DNA of 64,000 nt from Mycolicibacterium sp. P9-64 (lineage in GTDB: Bacteria; Actinomycetota; Actinomycetes; Mycobacteriales; Mycobacteriaceae). The DNA is taken from the NCBI RefSeq assembly GCF_008329605.1, contig NZ_NPKO01000008.1, forward strand, positions 186,001-250,000, read 5' to 3'. Under the pieces are notes generated by a model, which saw only the letters and a list, made by a program, of their open reading frames with translations, was not told the DNA's origin and made no database searches. Both the position numbers and the translations under genes were made by a program. Position 1 is the stretch's first letter, and every line of letters begins with the position of its first letter. Shown piece by piece: positions 19,410 to 28,182 of the stretch.

Positions 19410-19457
19410 CGGCGACGGCTACTCGCACTTTCGCGCCGCCAGCGCTGTCTCAACGCA
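19392..19457. repeat. Palindromic repeat, copy C, overlapping a gene end
   Basis: Arms GCGTTGAGTGAGCGCTGACGG and CCGCCAGCGCTGTCTCAACG surround CACTTTCGCG. The left arm encodes the end and stop codon of the DUF559 gene; the right arm ends three bases before the fadA3 stop, so it may also serve as a bidirectional terminator. Confidence 0.8.
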
Positions 19458-19459
19458 AA

Positions 19460-20677
19460 TCAGTTGAGCCGCTCGACCACCATCGCCATGCCCTGGCCGC
19501 CGCCAACGCACATCGACTCGACGCCGAACGTCTTGTCATGCGTCGCAAGGTTGTTCAGCAGCGTGGCGGTGATGCGAGCACCCGTCATGCCGAACGGGTG
19601 ACCAAGCGCGATCGCGCCGCCGGAGACGTTGAGCTTGTCCTCGTCGATGCCGAGCTCGCGCGCCGAGCCGATCACCTGGACGGCGAACGCCTCGTTGATC
19701 TCGACGAGGTCGATGTCGGAGATCTGCTTGCCCGCCGTGGCCAACGCCTTCTTGATCGCCTCGATCGGACCGAGGCCCATGATCTCCGGCGACAGCCCCG
19801 ACACGGCCGTGGACACGATGCGCGCCAACGGTGTCAGGCCCAACTCCTTGGCCTTGGTGTCGCTCATGATGACCAGCGCCGCGGCACCGTCGTTCAGAGG
19901 ACAGGCGTTGCCCGCGGTGACCGTGCCGTTCGGCCGGAACACCGGCTTGAGCTGGCTGATCGCCTCGTAGGTGGTGCCTGCGCGCGGACCGTCGTCCTTG
20001 GACACGACCGTGCCGTCGGGCAGCGTCACCGGCACGATCTCGCGCTCGAAGAAGCCGGCCTTGATGGCTTCCTCGGCGCGGTTCTGGCTGCGCACGCCCC
20101 ACAGGTCCTGGTCCTCGCGGCTGATGCCGGTCTTCAGCACGACGTTCTCGGCGGTCTGGCCCATCGCGATGTAGACGTCGGGGATCAGGCCGTCGTTGCG
20201 CGGGTCGTGCCATTCGTCAGCACCGGCCGACGCGGCCTCGGAACGCTTGCCTGCCTCGTCGTAGAGGGGGTTCTTGGTGTCCGGCCACGAGTCGGAGTTG
20301 CCCTTGCCGAACCGGGAGACCGTCTCCACGCCCGCGGAGATGAACACGTCGCCCTCGCCGGCCTTGATCGCGTGGAACGCCATGCGCGTGGTCTGCAGCG
20401 ACGACGAGCAGTACCGGTTCACCGTGGTGCCCGGCAGGAAGTCGTATCCGAGCTGCACGGCGACCGTGCGGCCGATGTTGAAGCCCGACTCACCTGCGGG
20501 CTGCCCGCAGCCCATGAGCAGGTCGTCGATGTCGTGCGGGTCCAGCGAGGGCACCTTGTCGAGTGCCGCGCGCACCATCTGGGTAGCCAGATCGTCGGGC
20601 CGGATCGAAGCCAGCGAACCCTTGAAGGCGCGGCCGATCGGCGAACGGGCGGTCGAGACGATGACGGCTTCGGGCAT
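19460..20677 (-). CDS. fadA3: Acetyl-CoA acyltransferase FadA3
   Basis: A 405-residue degradative thiolase, the last step of beta-oxidation. All three active-site segments are visible: nucleophilic Cys in NRYCSSSLQT near residue 92, His in ALGHPFGMTGAR near 358, and the second Cys in CVGGGQGMA near 391. ATG at 20677 follows a GGGAG site. The position after the DUF559 gene and before the GDSL esterase matches fadA3 (Rv1074c). Substrate chain length is unknown. Confidence 0.93.
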   Translation of the reverse strand: MPEAVIVSTARSPIGRAFKGSLASIRPDDLATQMVRAALDKVPSLDPHDIDDLLMGCGQPAGESGFNIGRTVAVQLGYDFLPGTTVNRYCSSSLQTTRMAFHAIKAGEGDVFISAGVETVSRFGKGNSDSWPDTKNPLYDEAGKRSEAASAGADEWHDPRNDGLIPDVYIAMGQTAENVVLKTGISREDQDLWGVRSQNRAEEAIKAGFFEREIVPVTLPDGTVVSKDDGPRAGTTYEAISQLKPVFRPNGTVTAGNACPLNDGAAALVIMSDTKAKELGLTPLARIVSTAVSGLSPEIMGLGPIEAIKKALATAGKQISDIDLVEINEAFAVQVIGSARELGIDEDKLNVSGGAIALGHPFGMTGARITATLLNNLATHDKTFGVESMCVGGGQGMAMVVERLN

Positions 20678-20722
20678 GACGGCTCCCTGGTGTCGATTGG
20701 CTGTTCGAAATCTAAGGAGAAG

Positions 20723-21691
20723 CTAGCTGGTCGCGGGTGCGACGATCGGCGCGGGTACACCGGTGGTGCGGCGCCACAGCCTGCTGACGTCGCCGATCCT
20801 GGCAATCACGTTGGTCCCTTCGCCGGAACGCGACTTGAGTGCGGGCTCGGTGGTGGTGTCATTCGTCAACTCTCCCAACGCCTTACACAGCGCGGGCAAC
20901 AGCTGGGTGGCGGCCAGGGAATATCCGGCCGCGGACGGATGGAACATGTCGTCGGAAAACAGCACCTCGGGCGCCTTGAGGAATTCGGGTGCCAGCAGAT
21001 CGGAGAACGGCACCGGGACGCCACCGGCAGCGCGCACGGCGCCTGCCTGCGAACGGGCCAGTTGCAAGCCGAGGGTGCGGGCCACCGTGCGCAGGGGCTG
21101 CGGAATCGCGGTGATGACGCCGAAGTCCGGGCAAGTCCCCACTACGACGACCGCGCCGCTCCCGCGCAACCGTCGCACCGCCGCGCCGAGTCGCCGCGCG
21201 GACGGTCCGATGCCGTTGACCGCGGTGATGTCGTTGGCCCCGATCATCACGACGGCGGCATCCGGCGGCGGTCCGGTGATGAACATGGCGTCGATCTGGC
21301 CCGACAGCCCCTTGGAGGTGGCGCCGACGATCGCCTTGGTGCTCAACCTGACCCGCTTGCCGGATTCCTCGGCCAGGCCGCGCGCGATCAGCACGCCGGG
21401 CACCTCGTCGGCGACCTCACAGCCGTAGCCGGTGGCCGTCGAGTCTCCGAAGATCATCAGGTGCAGGTCGAACGGCACCCCGCGCTGCCACTTCTCGACT
21501 GGGCCGCCGCCGCGGGTGTACACGCCGTCGGCGCGAGGCGGGACTTCCCAGGACTTGGGGATGATCTGACGGGCCTGCGTGGCCTGCAGGTTCAACAGGT
21601 TGCGTGCCCCCACATATGCCGAACCCGTCGACGCCAGCGTGGCTGCAGCCGCCAGGGCGATGGTCGATCGACGAGGTGCACGAATGCCCAC
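20723..21691 (-). CDS. Exported GDSL/SGNH esterase (Rv1075c-like)
   Basis: A 322-residue SGNH hydrolase. An N-terminal signal or anchor helix (about residues 10-30) precedes block I FGDSTATGYG near residue 81, block III GANDIT near 140 and block V DMFHPSAAGY near 250, giving a Ser-Asp-His triad. It should hydrolyse short-chain esters at or outside the membrane. The start is GTG at 21691; TAAACT six bases earlier predicts leaderless translation. The position matches Rv1075c, reported as a cell-wall-associated esterase in M. tuberculosis. Confidence 0.87.
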   Translation of the reverse strand: MGIRAPRRSTIALAAAATLASTGSAYVGARNLLNLQATQARQIIPKSWEVPPRADGVYTRGGGPVEKWQRGVPFDLHLMIFGDSTATGYGCEVADEVPGVLIARGLAEESGKRVRLSTKAIVGATSKGLSGQIDAMFITGPPPDAAVVMIGANDITAVNGIGPSARRLGAAVRRLRGSGAVVVVGTCPDFGVITAIPQPLRTVARTLGLQLARSQAGAVRAAGGVPVPFSDLLAPEFLKAPEVLFSDDMFHPSAAGYSLAATQLLPALCKALGELTNDTTTEPALKSRSGEGTNVIARIGDVSRLWRRTTGVPAPIVAPATS

Positions 21692-21697
21692 ACCGCA

Positions 21698-21703
21698 AGT
21701 TTA
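21698..21703 (-). promoter_or_regulatory. -10 element for leaderless GDSL esterase mRNA
   Basis: TAAACT on the minus strand with exactly six bases to GTG 21691. There is no ribosome site. Confidence 0.5.
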
Positions 21704-21885
21704 AGGCCAGTTCCGCGGATGTCAGCGTGGCGGCGGCTCTCGACCGGTCACATTGCGGTATCAAGTCCGGTACGAAAACAGATTCTTTGATTGTTGATAA
21801 CTAAGTAGGGTGTCAAGCTAAGTTACCCAAGCCAGGCTGGAATTAGTCATACAACGGGCACTACAACGGCGTAGGAGTGGTGGCG

Positions 21886-22938
21886 ATGACCGCACCGAGC
21901 AAGGTATCGAGTACGTCTCGCGTTGGTATTAGCCCAGCTAGAGCGCATAAAGCGCGGCGGTTCCCCGTCAGCGACGGTGCTCCGGTCGAGGTCGTGGAAG
22001 ACGGTGCCAGCGTGGCAGGGCGATTGTTTGCTCTGGCGGCCATGATGACCATCAAGCCAACTCTCGTGATCGGCAGTCACGCACCGCGCCTGCCCTGGCC
22101 GTGGGGCCTGCTGGACTTCGCCGCACGTGTCATGCGGCCATCTCCTGGGACCATTCGCGCAACCATCGGACTGCGCAACTGCAGCGCCCAACTGGTACGC
22201 GCTTCGGGTGTCCTGCCGGCCGACGGCAATCGCCGCGTGGTCCTCTACATGCACGGCGGGGCGTTCCTGACGTGCGGAGTCAACACGCACGGCCGGTTGG
22301 TCGAAGCGCTGTCGAAGTACGCCGACAGCCCCGTGCTCGTCGTGAACTACCGGATGATCCCGAAGCATTCGATCGGGCAGGCCATGGAGGACTGCCGCGA
22401 CGCCTATCAATGGTTGCGGCTCAAGGGCTACGAGCCCGACCAGATCGTGCTGGCCGGTGACTCCGCGGGCGGCTACCTGTCGCTGGCGCTGGCCGAGATG
22501 CTGCACCACGAGGGCGAGCTGCCCGCGGCCGTCGTGACCATGTCGCCTCTGTTCGAGATCGACAACGAGCACCGAGCGCAGCACCCCAACATCCACTCCG
22601 ACGCGATGTTCCCGCCCAAGGCCTTCACCGCGCTGGTCGCGCTGGTCGAGGAGTCGGCCAAGCGCCACATCGTCAACGGCGAACCGGAGCCGGTCTACGA
22701 GCCGCTCGACCACATCGAGCCGGGACTGCCCCGCACCCTCATTCACGTGTCGGGCTCGGAGGTTCTGCTCAACGATGCGAGAAAGGCCGCGCACATGCTG
22801 GCCGCCGCCGGGGTGCCGGTGGAGGTCCGGGTGTGGCCGGGTCAGATGCACGTGTTTCAGCTGGCCGCACCCGCGGTCAAGGAGGCGACGCGCTCGCTGC
22901 GGCAAATTGGCGAGTACATCCGAGAGGCCACCTGGTAG
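21886..22938 (+). CDS. lipU: Lipase/esterase LipU (HSL family)
   Basis: A 350-residue hormone-sensitive-lipase-type esterase. It has the oxyanion motif YMHGGAFLTCG near residue 122, the nucleophile GDSAGGYLS near 192, the acid in the LIHVSGSEVLLNDA region near 285, and the His in GQMHVFQL near 320. ATG at 21886 is preferred because GGAG lies eight bases upstream; GTG codons at 21877 and 21880 overlap that site. The position between the GDSL esterase and cbs matches lipU (Rv1076). It probably hydrolyses medium-chain esters in the cytosol. Confidence 0.88.
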   Translation: MTAPSKVSSTSRVGISPARAHKARRFPVSDGAPVEVVEDGASVAGRLFALAAMMTIKPTLVIGSHAPRLPWPWGLLDFAARVMRPSPGTIRATIGLRNCSAQLVRASGVLPADGNRRVVLYMHGGAFLTCGVNTHGRLVEALSKYADSPVLVVNYRMIPKHSIGQAMEDCRDAYQWLRLKGYEPDQIVLAGDSAGGYLSLALAEMLHHEGELPAAVVTMSPLFEIDNEHRAQHPNIHSDAMFPPKAFTALVALVEESAKRHIVNGEPEPVYEPLDHIEPGLPRTLIHVSGSEVLLNDARKAAHMLAAAGVPVEVRVWPGQMHVFQLAAPAVKEATRSLRQIGEYIREATW

Positions 22939-23033
22939 TCAGGCGGACGCGAGGAGCAATTGGGGGCCTGCGGCCGCGAGGGGCAATGAGACCCTCCCTG
23001 GTACCTCCGCGACGGGCCTGACACGATGGACCC

Positions 23034-24428
23034 ATGCGGATCGCGAGCCATATCAGTGAGCTCATCGGCAACACGCCCTTGGTGCGACTGAACTCCGTCG
23101 TGCCCGAAGGGGCCGGAATCGTCGCCGCCAAGATCGAGTACCTCAACCCTGGCGGCAGCTCGAAGGACCGCATCGCGGTCAAGATGATCGAGGCCGCAGA
23201 GGCCGCCGGAGAGCTGCGGCCCGGCGGCACCATCGTCGAGCCGACGTCGGGCAACACCGGCGTGGGGTTGGCCATCGTTGCGCAGCAGCGCGGGTACAAG
23301 TGCATCTTCGTCTGCCCTGACAAGGTCAGCGAGGACAAGCAGAACGTGTTGCGCGCGTACGGCGCCGACGTCGTGGTGTGTCCGACGGCGGTCGCCCCGG
23401 ACAATCCGGACAGCTACTACAGCGTGTCGAACCGCCTCGTCGAGGAGATCGACGGCGCGTGGAAGCCCGACCAGTACTCCAACCCGAACGGACCTGCAAG
23501 CCACTACGAGACGACGGGCCCGGAGATCTGGGCCGACACCGACGGCAAGGTCACGCACTTCGTCGCAGGCGTGGGCACCGGCGGGACGATCACCGGCGCG
23601 GGCCGCTACCTCAAGGAGGTCTCCGGCGGGGCGGTGAAGGTCATCGGCGCGGACCCGGAGGGGTCGGTCTACTCAGGCGGTACCGGCAGGCCCTATCTCG
23701 TCGAGGGCGTCGGCGAGGACTTCTGGCCGTCGGCCTACGACCCGAGCGTCACCGACGAGATCATCGCGGTCTCCGACGCCGATTCATTCGAGATGACGAG
23801 GCGGCTGGCTCGCGAGGAGGCGTTGCTCGTCGGCGGCTCCTGCGGCATGGCCGTGGTGGCCGCCATCCAGGTCGCCAAGCGTGCCGGGCCCGACGCAGTG
23901 GTCGTCGTTCTGCTGCCCGACGGTGGACGTGGTTATCTCTCAAAGGTTTTCAACGACGCGTGGATGTCGTCGTACGGCTTCCTGCGCGGCAGGCTCGACG
24001 GGTCGATCGAGCATTCGACTGTCGGAGACGTGTTGCGGCGCAAGTCCGGAGCGCTTCCCGACCTGGTGCACACCCATCCGTCGGAGACGGTGCGCGACGC
24101 CATCGGCATTCTGCGCGAGTACAGCGTGTCGCAGATGCCAGTCGTCGGCGCGGAGCCACCGGTAATGGCCGGAGAAGTGGCCGGAAGCGTATCGGAACGT
24201 GAACTCCTGTCGGCGGTATTCGAGGGTCGGGCAAATTTGGCCGACGCCGTTTCGCAGCACATGGGGCCGCCATTGCCGCTCATTGGGGCGGGAGAACTGG
24301 TCTCGACGGCCGCCAAGGCGCTGCGCGATGGCGACGCGGTGATGGTCGTCGAAGAGGGCAAACCGGTGGGTGTCATCACGCGGCACGACTTGCTTGGATT
24401 CCTTTCCGACGGCAATCCCCGCCGCTAG
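23034..24428 (+). CDS. cbs: Cystathionine beta-synthase
   Basis: A 464-residue PLP enzyme. The PLP lysine is in NPGGSSKDRIA near residue 43, the substrate loop is TSGNTGVGLA near 76 and the phosphate loop is GTGGTITGAG near 184. The C-terminal third (about 335-460) is a pair of CBS domains. It condenses homocysteine with serine or acetylserine in reverse transsulfuration. metB lies about 3.8 kb downstream, so this region holds both transsulfuration genes. No heme-binding N-terminal extension is present. Confidence 0.93.
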   Translation: MRIASHISELIGNTPLVRLNSVVPEGAGIVAAKIEYLNPGGSSKDRIAVKMIEAAEAAGELRPGGTIVEPTSGNTGVGLAIVAQQRGYKCIFVCPDKVSEDKQNVLRAYGADVVVCPTAVAPDNPDSYYSVSNRLVEEIDGAWKPDQYSNPNGPASHYETTGPEIWADTDGKVTHFVAGVGTGGTITGAGRYLKEVSGGAVKVIGADPEGSVYSGGTGRPYLVEGVGEDFWPSAYDPSVTDEIIAVSDADSFEMTRRLAREEALLVGGSCGMAVVAAIQVAKRAGPDAVVVVLLPDGGRGYLSKVFNDAWMSSYGFLRGRLDGSIEHSTVGDVLRRKSGALPDLVHTHPSETVRDAIGILREYSVSQMPVVGAEPPVMAGEVAGSVSERELLSAVFEGRANLADAVSQHMGPPLPLIGAGELVSTAAKALRDGDAVMVVEEGKPVGVITRHDLLGFLSDGNPRR

Positions 24429-24621
24429 GATCCTCGCTAGTCCAGCTACAGACCGCTGCGGACGGCTATCGAAAACCGTTAGCTTAGTTAATGATTCCAC
24501 CTCGGGGAGGGGTGGCGGGGAGTGATGAAGATCAGATTATGGGCGTCTTTGTAGACCCGTTCTCAGGTAGGGTTACACCGCTCGCTCCCAGCTAACTCAT
24601 CACTGGAAGGGTCCACGACCG

Positions 24622-24648
24622 ATGAACTGCGCGTGTAGCGACCAATAA
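24622..24648 (+). CDS. Possible 8-residue Cys-containing leader peptide
   Basis: ATG-AAC-TGC-GCG-TGT-AGC-GAC-CAA-TAA (MNCACSDQ) stands in the 274-base gap between cbs and the first Pra-like gene, with GGAAGG about 12 bases before its ATG. Two of seven internal codons are Cys. Mycobacteria use cysteine-rich mini-ORFs for cysteine-responsive attenuation, and cbs is the neighbour. The ORF is short enough to be chance. Confidence 0.2.
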   Translation: MNCACSDQ

Positions 24649-24702
24649 CTTTGCCTCTCAATGGCTTCGATCATTGAATTTGCAAGAAAGAGAAAGGGAA
24701 TC

Positions 24703-25719
24703 GTGACCAACCCACCACCCCCACCGCCGCCCGGCGGCAACTACCCGCCTCCGGGTGGCTACCCGCCGCCCCCGCCCCAGGGGCCCCCGGGTGGGTACCC
24801 TCCGCCCCCGCCGGGACCGCAGGGTGGCTACCCGCCGCCTCCTCCGCAGGGCCCTCCGGGTGGCTACCCGCCGCCCCCGCCGCAGGGCCCCCCGGGCGGT
24901 TACCCGCCACCTCCGCAGGGCGGTTACCCGCCACCTCCGCAGGGCGGTTACCCGCCGCCCCCGCTGCCTGGATTCCCGCCCCCAGGCGCCCCGGGCTTCG
25001 CTGGTGGACCCGCACAGGTAAACGTCGGTGAAGCCTTCGGCTGGGCATGGAACAAGTTCAGCAAGAACGCCGCCCCACTGATCGTCGCGACGCTGATCTA
25101 CGGCGTCATCGTCGGTGTGGTGTACGGGATCGTCTACGGCGTGGCCATTGCCCTGGCGCCCGATCCAGTCAGCTATTACGACTCGTCCGGATCGGGATTC
25201 AGCTACTCGTACAGCGCAGGCTTCGGTGCGGCCAGCATCGCGGTTCTGGTTCTCGGCGGGTTGGTGCTGTTCGTCTTGATCGGCGCAATCCAATCGGCGT
25301 ATCTCGCTGCCCTGCTGGACATTGCGAACGGTGAGCAGGTTGCCGTCGGGTCGTTCTTCAAGCCGCGCAACGTCGGCAGCGTGGTTCTCGGCGCACTGAT
25401 CGTCGGCGTCCTGGCATCGATCGGCTATGCGCTGTGCGTCCTTCCTGGTCTGGCCGTGGCGATCTTCACGCTCTTCACGACCATTCTCATCGTCGAGCGG
25501 AGCCTCGCACCGATCGATGCGATCAAGGCCAGCATCGACATCGTGAAGGCCAACTTCGTCCAGGTCCTCCTGGCCTGGTTGATCTTCGGCGTCATCACGA
25601 CGGTCGGCTCGCTGCTCTGCGGTATCGGTTTGCTCGTCGCCGTTCCGGTCGCGGGGCTCTACTTGGTCTACACGTACCGCAAGCTCACCAATGGCCAGGT
25701 CGCACCGCTCACCCCGTAG
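24703..25719 (+). CDS. Proline-rich membrane protein, Pra-like N-terminus
   Basis: A 338-residue protein. About 100 N-terminal residues are a Pro/Gly/Tyr/Gln repeat (units such as GGYPPPPQ), then a polytopic membrane domain (about 120-330) with five to six helices that is not an RDD domain. GTG at 24703 is chosen because it gives MTNPPPPPPPGG, parallel to the following pra gene, and has an AAAGGGA site; an in-frame ATG at 24661 lacks one. It lies 36 bases before pra and is probably co-transcribed. It may present the Pro-rich tail as a scaffold; the function is unknown. Confidence 0.8.
   Translation: MTNPPPPPPPGGNYPPPGGYPPPPPQGPPGGYPPPPPGPQGGYPPPPPQGPPGGYPPPPPQGPPGGYPPPPQGGYPPPPQGGYPPPPLPGFPPPGAPGFAGGPAQVNVGEAFGWAWNKFSKNAAPLIVATLIYGVIVGVVYGIVYGVAIALAPDPVSYYDSSGSGFSYSYSAGFGAASIAVLVLGGLVLFVLIGAIQSAYLAALLDIANGEQVAVGSFFKPRNVGSVVLGALIVGVLASIGYALCVLPGLAVAIFTLFTTILIVERSLAPIDAIKASIDIVKANFVQVLLAWLIFGVITTVGSLLCGIGLLVAVPVAGLYLVYTYRKLTNGQVAPLTP
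24895..24942 (+). repeat. Tandem 24-bp coding repeat
   Basis: Two perfect copies of a 24-base unit starting GGCGGTTACCCGCC, plus a partial third, encode GGYPPPPQ units within the Pro-rich tail. Degenerate units extend back to about 24740. The exact repetition makes length change by slippage likely. Confidence 0.8.
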
Positions 25720-25755
25720 ATCGACTGGAGTCTCGCAAGAGAGAGAAGGCAGACA

Positions 25756-26394
25756 GTGACGAATCCACCGCCTCCCGGAAACTATCCGCCGCCACCTCCG
25801 GGTGGCTTCCCGCCTCCACCACCGCCACCCGGTGGTGGCTACCCGCCTCCGCCACCGGCGGCAGGTGGATACGCCCCGCCGCCACCCGGTGCAGGCCCGG
25901 GAGGATCGCCAGATCAGTACACGCCGTGGCTGACGCGTGTCATGGCATGGGTCATCGACTACATCCCGATTGCACTGTTGACCGGGATCGGCGTCATCTG
26001 TCTGACCACGATGCAGAAGGTCGAAACGGTCTGTATCACAGATGATTCCGAGTTCAACCTCGGTGAATTCTGCGCTACCGGCAACAACGGACCCTCTGGC
26101 GTGGCATGGGCGATCTTCGCCGTCACCACGTTGCTTGGCCTTGCCTACGGGATCTGGAACTACGGGCTGAGGCAGGGCAAGACCGGCTCGAGTGTCGGCA
26201 AGTCGATCATGAAGTTCAAGGTCGTCAGTGAAGCCACGGGGCAACCGATCGGTTTCGGCATGTCGATCGTGCGGCAGATCGCCCACGCCATCGACGGTGC
26301 CATCTGCTACATCGGTTACCTGTTCCCGCTGTGGGACGCGAAGCGGCAGACCATCGCAGACAAGTTGATGAAGACGATCTGCGTACCGATCTGA
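25756..26394 (+). CDS. pra: Proline-rich antigen Pra (RDD domain)
   Basis: A 212-residue protein with a Pro-rich tail (about 1-55) followed by an RDD-family membrane domain. The tail reads MTNPPPPGNYPPPPPGGF and the domain begins YTPWLTRVMAWVIDY and ends PLWDAKRQTIADKLMKTICVPI in style. This closely follows M. tuberculosis Pra (Rv1078), a known 36-kDa antigen family. The start is GTG at 25756 after GAGAAGG. Two internal cysteines lie in the loop between helices. A strong hairpin follows its stop. Confidence 0.88.
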   Translation: MTNPPPPGNYPPPPPGGFPPPPPPPGGGYPPPPPAAGGYAPPPPGAGPGGSPDQYTPWLTRVMAWVIDYIPIALLTGIGVICLTTMQKVETVCITDDSEFNLGEFCATGNNGPSGVAWAIFAVTTLLGLAYGIWNYGLRQGKTGSSVGKSIMKFKVVSEATGQPIGFGMSIVRQIAHAIDGAICYIGYLFPLWDAKRQTIADKLMKTICVPI

Positions 26395-26410
26395 TCGCGC
26401 TCGACACTCA

Positions 26411-26441
26411 TCGGCCCGCCAGCTTCGTGCTGGCGGGCCGA
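26411..26441 (+). terminator. Hairpin terminator after pra
   Basis: A perfect 13-pair stem (TCGGCCCGCCAGC, loop TTCGT, GCTGGCGGGCCGA) begins 17 bases after the stop. The tail is T-rich but interrupted. Strong hairpins without a full U-tract are common terminators in mycobacteria. Confidence 0.75.
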
Positions 26442-26461
26442 TCTGTGTTGTACTGCCGGTC

Positions 26462-26962
26462 ATGACGGCGAGCGTTCCGATCTACGCACCGTGGCCCCGG
26501 CGGGTGTTGGCCTTCCTGCTGGACGCGGTTCCCGTGGTGGTCCTGGCGGTCCTGGCCGTCATCCTGGTGTACGTCACCAGGATCCGCGGATGCGACGGCG
26601 ATCCGTCCGCACTCGATCTCGGCGCCCAGTGCGGGTCGAACGTCAGCCCTTGGGGTGTGATCCTCTTCGTCGCGTCATGGCTGGCGATCATCGGCTACGG
26701 CGTCTGGAACTTCGGCTACCGGCAGGGCACGACGGGCTCGAGCATCGGCAAGACCGCCCTGCACTTGAGCGTCGTCGACGCGGCTTCGGGTGAGCCGATC
26801 GGCTTCCTGCGCTCGATGATCCGGCAGTTCGCGCACGTCGTGGAGCCGCTCACCCTCGGCCTCGGTTACCTATGGCCCCTGTGGGACTCGAAACGTCAAA
26901 CGTTCGCCGACAAGCTGGCGTCGACGGTGTGCGTGCGCTCCGAGGTCAGCGGAACGCACTGA
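26462..26962 (+). CDS. RDD-family membrane protein
   Basis: A 166-residue protein that is a bare RDD domain without the Pro-rich tail. YAPWPRRVLAFLLDAVPVV, WNFGYRQGTTGSSIGK and PLWDSKRQTFADKL align along the whole length with the membrane part of the preceding Pra. It has three hydrophobic helices and two cysteines at matching loop positions. It is separated from pra by a terminator, so it likely has its own promoter. It overlaps the convergent acyl-CoA dehydrogenase by 17 bases. It is probably a duplicate of pra that lost or never had the tail. Confidence 0.83.
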   Translation: MTASVPIYAPWPRRVLAFLLDAVPVVVLAVLAVILVYVTRIRGCDGDPSALDLGAQCGSNVSPWGVILFVASWLAIIGYGVWNFGYRQGTTGSSIGKTALHLSVVDAASGEPIGFLRSMIRQFAHVVEPLTLGLGYLWPLWDSKRQTFADKLASTVCVRSEVSGTH

Positions 26963-28118
26963 CTCCGGTCAGGGCCTCGCCGATGACCATCTGGTGCACC
27001 TCCGAGGTGCCCTCGTAGGTCAGCACCGACTCCAGGTTGTTGGCATGCCTGATCACCGGGTACTCCAGCGTGATGCCGTTGGCGCCCAACAGGGTTCGGC
27101 ACTGCCGGGCGATCTTGATGGCTTCGCGCACGTTGTTGAGCTTGCCGACGCTGACCTGCTCCGGCCGGATCCGGCCCTCGTCCTTGAGCTTGCCGAGGTG
27201 CAGCGCCAACAGCTGGGCCTTGCCGAGCTCGACCGCCATGTCGGCGATCTTCGTCTGGGTGATCTGATAGCCGGCCAGCGCCTTGTCGAACACCATGCGG
27301 GTGCCGATGTAATCCAGCGTGGTCTCCAGGCAGTCGCGTGCCGCACCGACGGCTCCGAACACGATGCCGAACCGGGCCTCCGACAGGCAGGCCAGCGGAC
27401 CCGACAACCCGCGTGCGCCAGGCAGTTTGGCCTCATCGGGCAGCCGTACGTCGTCGAGGCTGAACTCCGAGGTGACCGACGCCCGCAATGACAGCTTGTG
27501 CGTCATCTCGCGGGCGCTGAACCCGGGCGTCGACGTCGGCACCGCGAATCCGATGACGCCCTCTTCGGCGCGCGCCCACACGACCGCGACGTCGGCCACC
27601 GAGGCATTGGTGATCCACATCTTCGAGCCGTTGAGAATCCAGTCGGAGCCGTCGCGCCGGGCCGTCGTCCGCATGCCGCCGGGATTGGAGCCGAAATCGG
27701 GTTCGGTCAGCCCGAAGCATCCGATCAGCTCGCCTGCGGCCATGCCAGGCAGCCACCGCTCGCGCTGCTCCTCGCTGCCCCAGTGATGGATCGCGAACAT
27801 CGCCAGCGACCCCTGCACCGAGACCAGGCTGCGCAGCCCGCTGTCGACGGCCTCGAGCTCCTGGCACACCAGGCCGTAGGCCGTGGCGGTCGACCCGCTG
27901 CAGCCGTAACCGGTCAGGTGCATGCCCAGCAGGCCGAGCTTGCCGATCTCGACGGCGAGCTCGCGGACGGGCACCTCGCCGGATTCGAACCACTCTGCGA
28001 CAAAGGGGCGCAGGCGCTGTTCGCCGAACTGTCGAACCATGGTGCGTAGCTCGATGTCCTCGGTGTTCAGCAGTGAATCGAGGTCGAGGAGGTGCTCGAT
28101 CGTGGTGGATGCAGCCAT
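26946..28118 (-). CDS. Acyl-CoA dehydrogenase, glutaryl-CoA dehydrogenase type
   Basis: A 390-residue FAD-dependent acyl-CoA dehydrogenase. FAD/substrate segments are CFGLTEPDFGSNPGG near residue 135 and WITNASVADVAVVWA near 168. The catalytic Glu is in TYEGTSEVHQMVIG near 370. ARGLSGPLACLSEARFGI and the C-terminus ALTGVSAF closely resemble glutaryl-CoA dehydrogenases, which oxidise and decarboxylate glutaryl-CoA to crotonyl-CoA in lysine/tryptophan breakdown. ATG at 28118 starts MAASTTIEHLLDLDSLL. It is divergent from metB with a 64-base gap. Confidence 0.87.
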   Translation of the reverse strand: MAASTTIEHLLDLDSLLNTEDIELRTMVRQFGEQRLRPFVAEWFESGEVPVRELAVEIGKLGLLGMHLTGYGCSGSTATAYGLVCQELEAVDSGLRSLVSVQGSLAMFAIHHWGSEEQRERWLPGMAAGELIGCFGLTEPDFGSNPGGMRTTARRDGSDWILNGSKMWITNASVADVAVVWARAEEGVIGFAVPTSTPGFSAREMTHKLSLRASVTSEFSLDDVRLPDEAKLPGARGLSGPLACLSEARFGIVFGAVGAARDCLETTLDYIGTRMVFDKALAGYQITQTKIADMAVELGKAQLLALHLGKLKDEGRIRPEQVSVGKLNNVREAIKIARQCRTLLGANGITLEYPVIRHANNLESVLTYEGTSEVHQMVIGEALTGVSAFR

Positions 28119-28169
28119 GGTCTGGTTTCTACACCAACGGGCACCGGCCGCGCCGCGGTCCCGCACCGT

Positions 28170-28175
28170 TACCCT
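28170..28175 (+). promoter_or_regulatory. -10 element for leaderless metB mRNA
   Basis: TACCCT with seven bases to GTG 28183 and no ribosome site. It supports the GTG as the true start although the frame is open further upstream. Confidence 0.5.
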
Positions 28176-28182
28176 GATCGCC

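Noticed and set aside
19538..21790. 750-codon open frame on the plus strand opposite fadA3 and the GDSL esterase
   Set aside because: Antisense shadow; composition is Arg/Gly/His-rich with no domain, while the minus strand has two complete enzymes.
24740..24990. Regularly spaced repeats suggesting a CRISPR-like array
   Set aside because: The repeats are in frame, encode GGYPPPPQ-type units and have no unique spacers; they are a coding tandem repeat.
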